Source: Idiomarina sp. MD25a (GTDB lineage: Bacteria; Pseudomonadota; Gammaproteobacteria; Enterobacterales; Alteromonadaceae). Taken from it: a stretch of 64,000 bases of DNA. Positions within the stretch are counted from its first letter, which is position 1. The number at the start of each line of letters is the position of its first letter. The notes under the pieces are model-generated. The model was not told where the DNA came from. It saw only the letters and a list, made by a program, of their open reading frames with translations, and made no database searches. The position numbers were made by a program, and so were the translations under genes. The stretch covers positions 256,235 to 320,234 of the forward strand of contig NZ_MDGT01000005.1 in the NCBI RefSeq assembly GCF_001870515.1. The letters are read 5' to 3'. This document shows, one piece after another, positions 63,306-64,000 of this stretch.

Positions 63306-63314
63306 AATATACCA
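63306..63314 (-). promoter_or_regulatory. Extended -10 promoter candidate for the TonB receptor gene
   Basis: On the minus strand TGGTATATT (TGn-TATATT) lies about 44 bases before the start codon. The -35 position is weak (ATCTGC). A partial Fur-box-like match starting GATAATG (63332-63352, about 11 of 19) overlaps the -35 region, but the match is poor. Confidence 0.35.
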
Positions 63315-63373
63315 GTAGTTAGGAGTACGCAGATAATGCAGTTTACGATTATATATAAACAAAAATTATAGGT

Positions 63374-63604
63374 AGCGTGCGCATTCTGCGCACGGGGCGG
63401 TGTGGATTGTCGCGCAGGATGCGCGACGTACAGGGTGCGGTCATACCATCATGCGGTCGTAGCGTGCGCATTCTGCGCACGGGGCGATATGGATTGTCGC
63501 GCACAATGCGCGACGTACAGGGTGTAGTCATACCATCGCGACCGTAGCGTGCGCATTCTGCGCACGGGGCGGTGTGGATTGTCGCGCAGGATGCGCGACG
63601 TACG
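63374..63604. repeat. Tandem palindromic (REP/BIME-like) array, three units of 85-87 bases
   Basis: Units begin at 63374, 63461 and 63546 with AGCGTGCGCATTCTGCGCAC. Each holds two hairpins: GTGCGCA-TTC-TGCGCAC (first copy 63377-63393) and GTCGCGCA-nnn-TGCGCGAC (first copy 63409-63427). The second loop is GGA, CAA and GGA in units 1 to 3 while the stem stays perfect. The linker CAGGGTG(C/T)(G/A)GTCATACCATC is shared by units 1 and 2; unit 3 ends after GACGTAC, and a degenerate remnant repeating GACGTACGT follows (63617-63625). The region has no convincing gene and lies between the TonB receptor gene and the rRNA operon end. Confidence 0.9.
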
Positions 63605-63640
63605 TGTTGCGGAGGCGACGTACGTCTGGCGAGCAGGCAT

Positions 63641-63673
63641 AAAAAAATCCCCCGTGCTTGCGCACGAGGGATT
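63641..63673 (-). terminator. rRNA operon terminator
   Basis: On the minus strand, just past the 5S 3' end, AATCCC pairs with GGGATT around an inner GTGC-TTGC-GCAC stem (63646-63673), followed by seven T (63647-63641). It is a strong intrinsic terminator for the leftward rRNA operon. Confidence 0.88.
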
Positions 63674-63684
63674 GTTTATTTGAA

Positions 63685-63801
63685 GTCTGGCGGTGTCCTA
63701 CTCTCACATGGGGAGACCCCACACTACCATCGGCGCTGGTATGTTTCACTTCTGGGTTCGGAATGGAGCCAGGTGGTGCCATACCGCTATGGCCGCCAGA
63801 C
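63685..63801 (-). rRNA. rrf: 5S ribosomal RNA
   Basis: The complement reads GTCTGGCGGCCATAGCGG, then CCACCTGGCTCCATTCCGAA, AGAAGTGAAAC, GCGCCGATGGTAGTGTGGGG and finishes CACCGCCAGAC. This is the full 5S order with complementary ends forming helix I (GTCTGGCGG with CCGCCAGAC). The length is about 117 bases, which is standard. It is transcribed leftward after the 23S gene, with a terminator following. The ends are set by helix I and may be off by 1-3 bases. Confidence 0.96.
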
Positions 63802-63904
63802 ATAAACTGTCACAACATGGATTCGGCTGATTGTATCGCCACTCTCTTATTCAATTCGATAAAGCGTCTTACGTGCTCAACAAGCAAACACCTTGGGTGT
63901 TGTA
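63802..63904 (-). other. 23S-5S spacer with short hairpin
   Basis: The 103-base transcribed spacer has no tRNA. It contains AACACC-TTG-GGTGTT (63887-63901), a 6-bp hairpin right after the 23S 3' end, which may belong to the processing stem. Otherwise nothing recognisable is seen. Confidence 0.6.
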
Positions 63905-64000
63905 TGGTTAAGTCTCACGGGCCATTAGTACGGGTTAGCTCAACGCCTTACAACGCTTCCACACCCCGCCTATCAACGTCGTCGTCTGCAACGACCCTTC
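63905..64000 (-). rRNA. rrl: 23S ribosomal RNA, 3' end (cut by window edge)
   Basis: The complement begins GAAGGGTCGTTGCAGACGAC and continues through GACGTTGATAGGC, GTTGAGCTAACCCGTACTAATG and GTGAGACTTAACCAT, the conserved 3'-terminal sequence of bacterial 23S rRNA. The rest of the gene lies beyond base 64000. The 3' end is placed by analogy with E. coli (…CTTAACCTT) to within a few bases. Confidence 0.95.

Noticed and set aside
63374..63604. The tandem array as a CRISPR locus
   Set aside because: Units are contiguous, about 86 bases long, nearly identical throughout and lack unique spacers; no cas gene is present.
63349..63805. Several 60-91 codon open frames across the repeats, the terminator and 5S rRNA
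   Set aside because: They are artefacts of stop-free GC-rich palindromes and of the rRNA; they repeat the same Arg-rich peptide per unit and have no ribosome binding sites.
1..64000. Prophage, insertion sequences, tRNA genes, toxin-antitoxin pairs or defence islands
   Set aside because: No transposase, integrase, tRNA cloverleaf or recognised defence gene was found on either strand. The PIN-PhoH protein has a PIN domain, but as part of a large ATPase without a small antitoxin gene upstream.

Overview
The window is chromosomal DNA from a marine-type gammaproteobacterium, probably of the Alteromonadales/Shewanella/Vibrio side of the class. I cannot name the genus from sequence alone. Reasons: near-complete colinearity with two Escherichia coli housekeeping neighbourhoods (rapA-rluA-djlA-lptD-surA-pdxA-rsmA-apaG-apaH, and erpA-clcA-hemL-mrcB-hrpB-sfsA-dksA-gluQ-pcnB-folK-panB-panC-yadH-yadG), the decarboxylase PanP in place of PanD, HemJ-type protoporphyrinogen oxidase, a large TonB receptor, and a moderate base composition. 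No prophage, insertion sequence, CRISPR array or tRNA gene was seen. Coding density is very high; the only stretch above 300 bases without a protein gene or rRNA is 63263-63640, which holds a tandem array of palindromic repeats.

Layout. 1-4407: transketolase 5' part and metK leftward, then rsmE-gshB-yqgE-ruvX rightward, with a candidate MetJ operator between metK and rsmE. 4474-7167: an uncharacterised pair (96-residue protein plus exported transglutaminase-like protein) converging on a PIN-PhoH ATPase. 7303-11449: rapA-rluA and a DUF3530-like exported protein. 11453-13958: amgK-murU-djlA, leftward and translationally coupled. 14097-20683: lptD-surA-pdxA-rsmA-apaG-apaH. 20709-22709: a chemoreceptor ending at a bidirectional terminator shared with tyrS. 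24129-26566: an M23 peptidase coupled to anmK. 26569-29106: pepQ, erpA and a coiled-coil membrane protein. 29200-33739: clcA-hemJ-pyrB-hemL. 33736-39810: mrcB, hrpB and a PepB-like peptidase leftward. 39867-45650: sfsA-dksA-gluQ-pcnB-folK-panB-panC. 45627-51706: a compact leftward operon mpl-ubiX-yadG-yadH-(TrmB-like)-panP. 51830-55859: fbp, ppa and a three-gene ABC cassette with a histidine-rich loop. 55865-60680: a REC-DUF3369-GGDEF-EAL protein and a leftward envelope operon (small membrane protein, PCuAC copper chaperone, DUF2333, TIGR04219 outer membrane protein). 60851-63262: a TonB-dependent receptor. 63374-63604: repeats. 63641-64000: the 3' end of a leftward rRNA operon (23S end, 5S, terminator).

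How the genes work together. Cell-envelope functions dominate: LPS export (LptD), outer-membrane protein folding (SurA), peptidoglycan synthesis (PBP1B), hydrolysis (M23) and recycling by several routes (AnmK, AmgK/MurU, Mpl). Pantothenate synthesis is represented by PanB, PanC and PanP, haem synthesis by HemL and HemJ, RNA maturation and translation by RsmE, RsmA, RluA, PcnB, GluQ, TyrS, RapA and DksA.

There is no obvious defence island or new biosynthetic cluster. The most interesting signals are the palindromic tandem repeats next to the rRNA operon, a probable AUU start codon for pcnB, PanP in the locus where PanD normally sits, the His-rich ABC cassette, the TrmB-like paralogue with a divergent motif, and the orphan transglutaminase-like pair. 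Start codons were chosen from Shine-Dalgarno spacing and remembered family N-termini; no database search was run.
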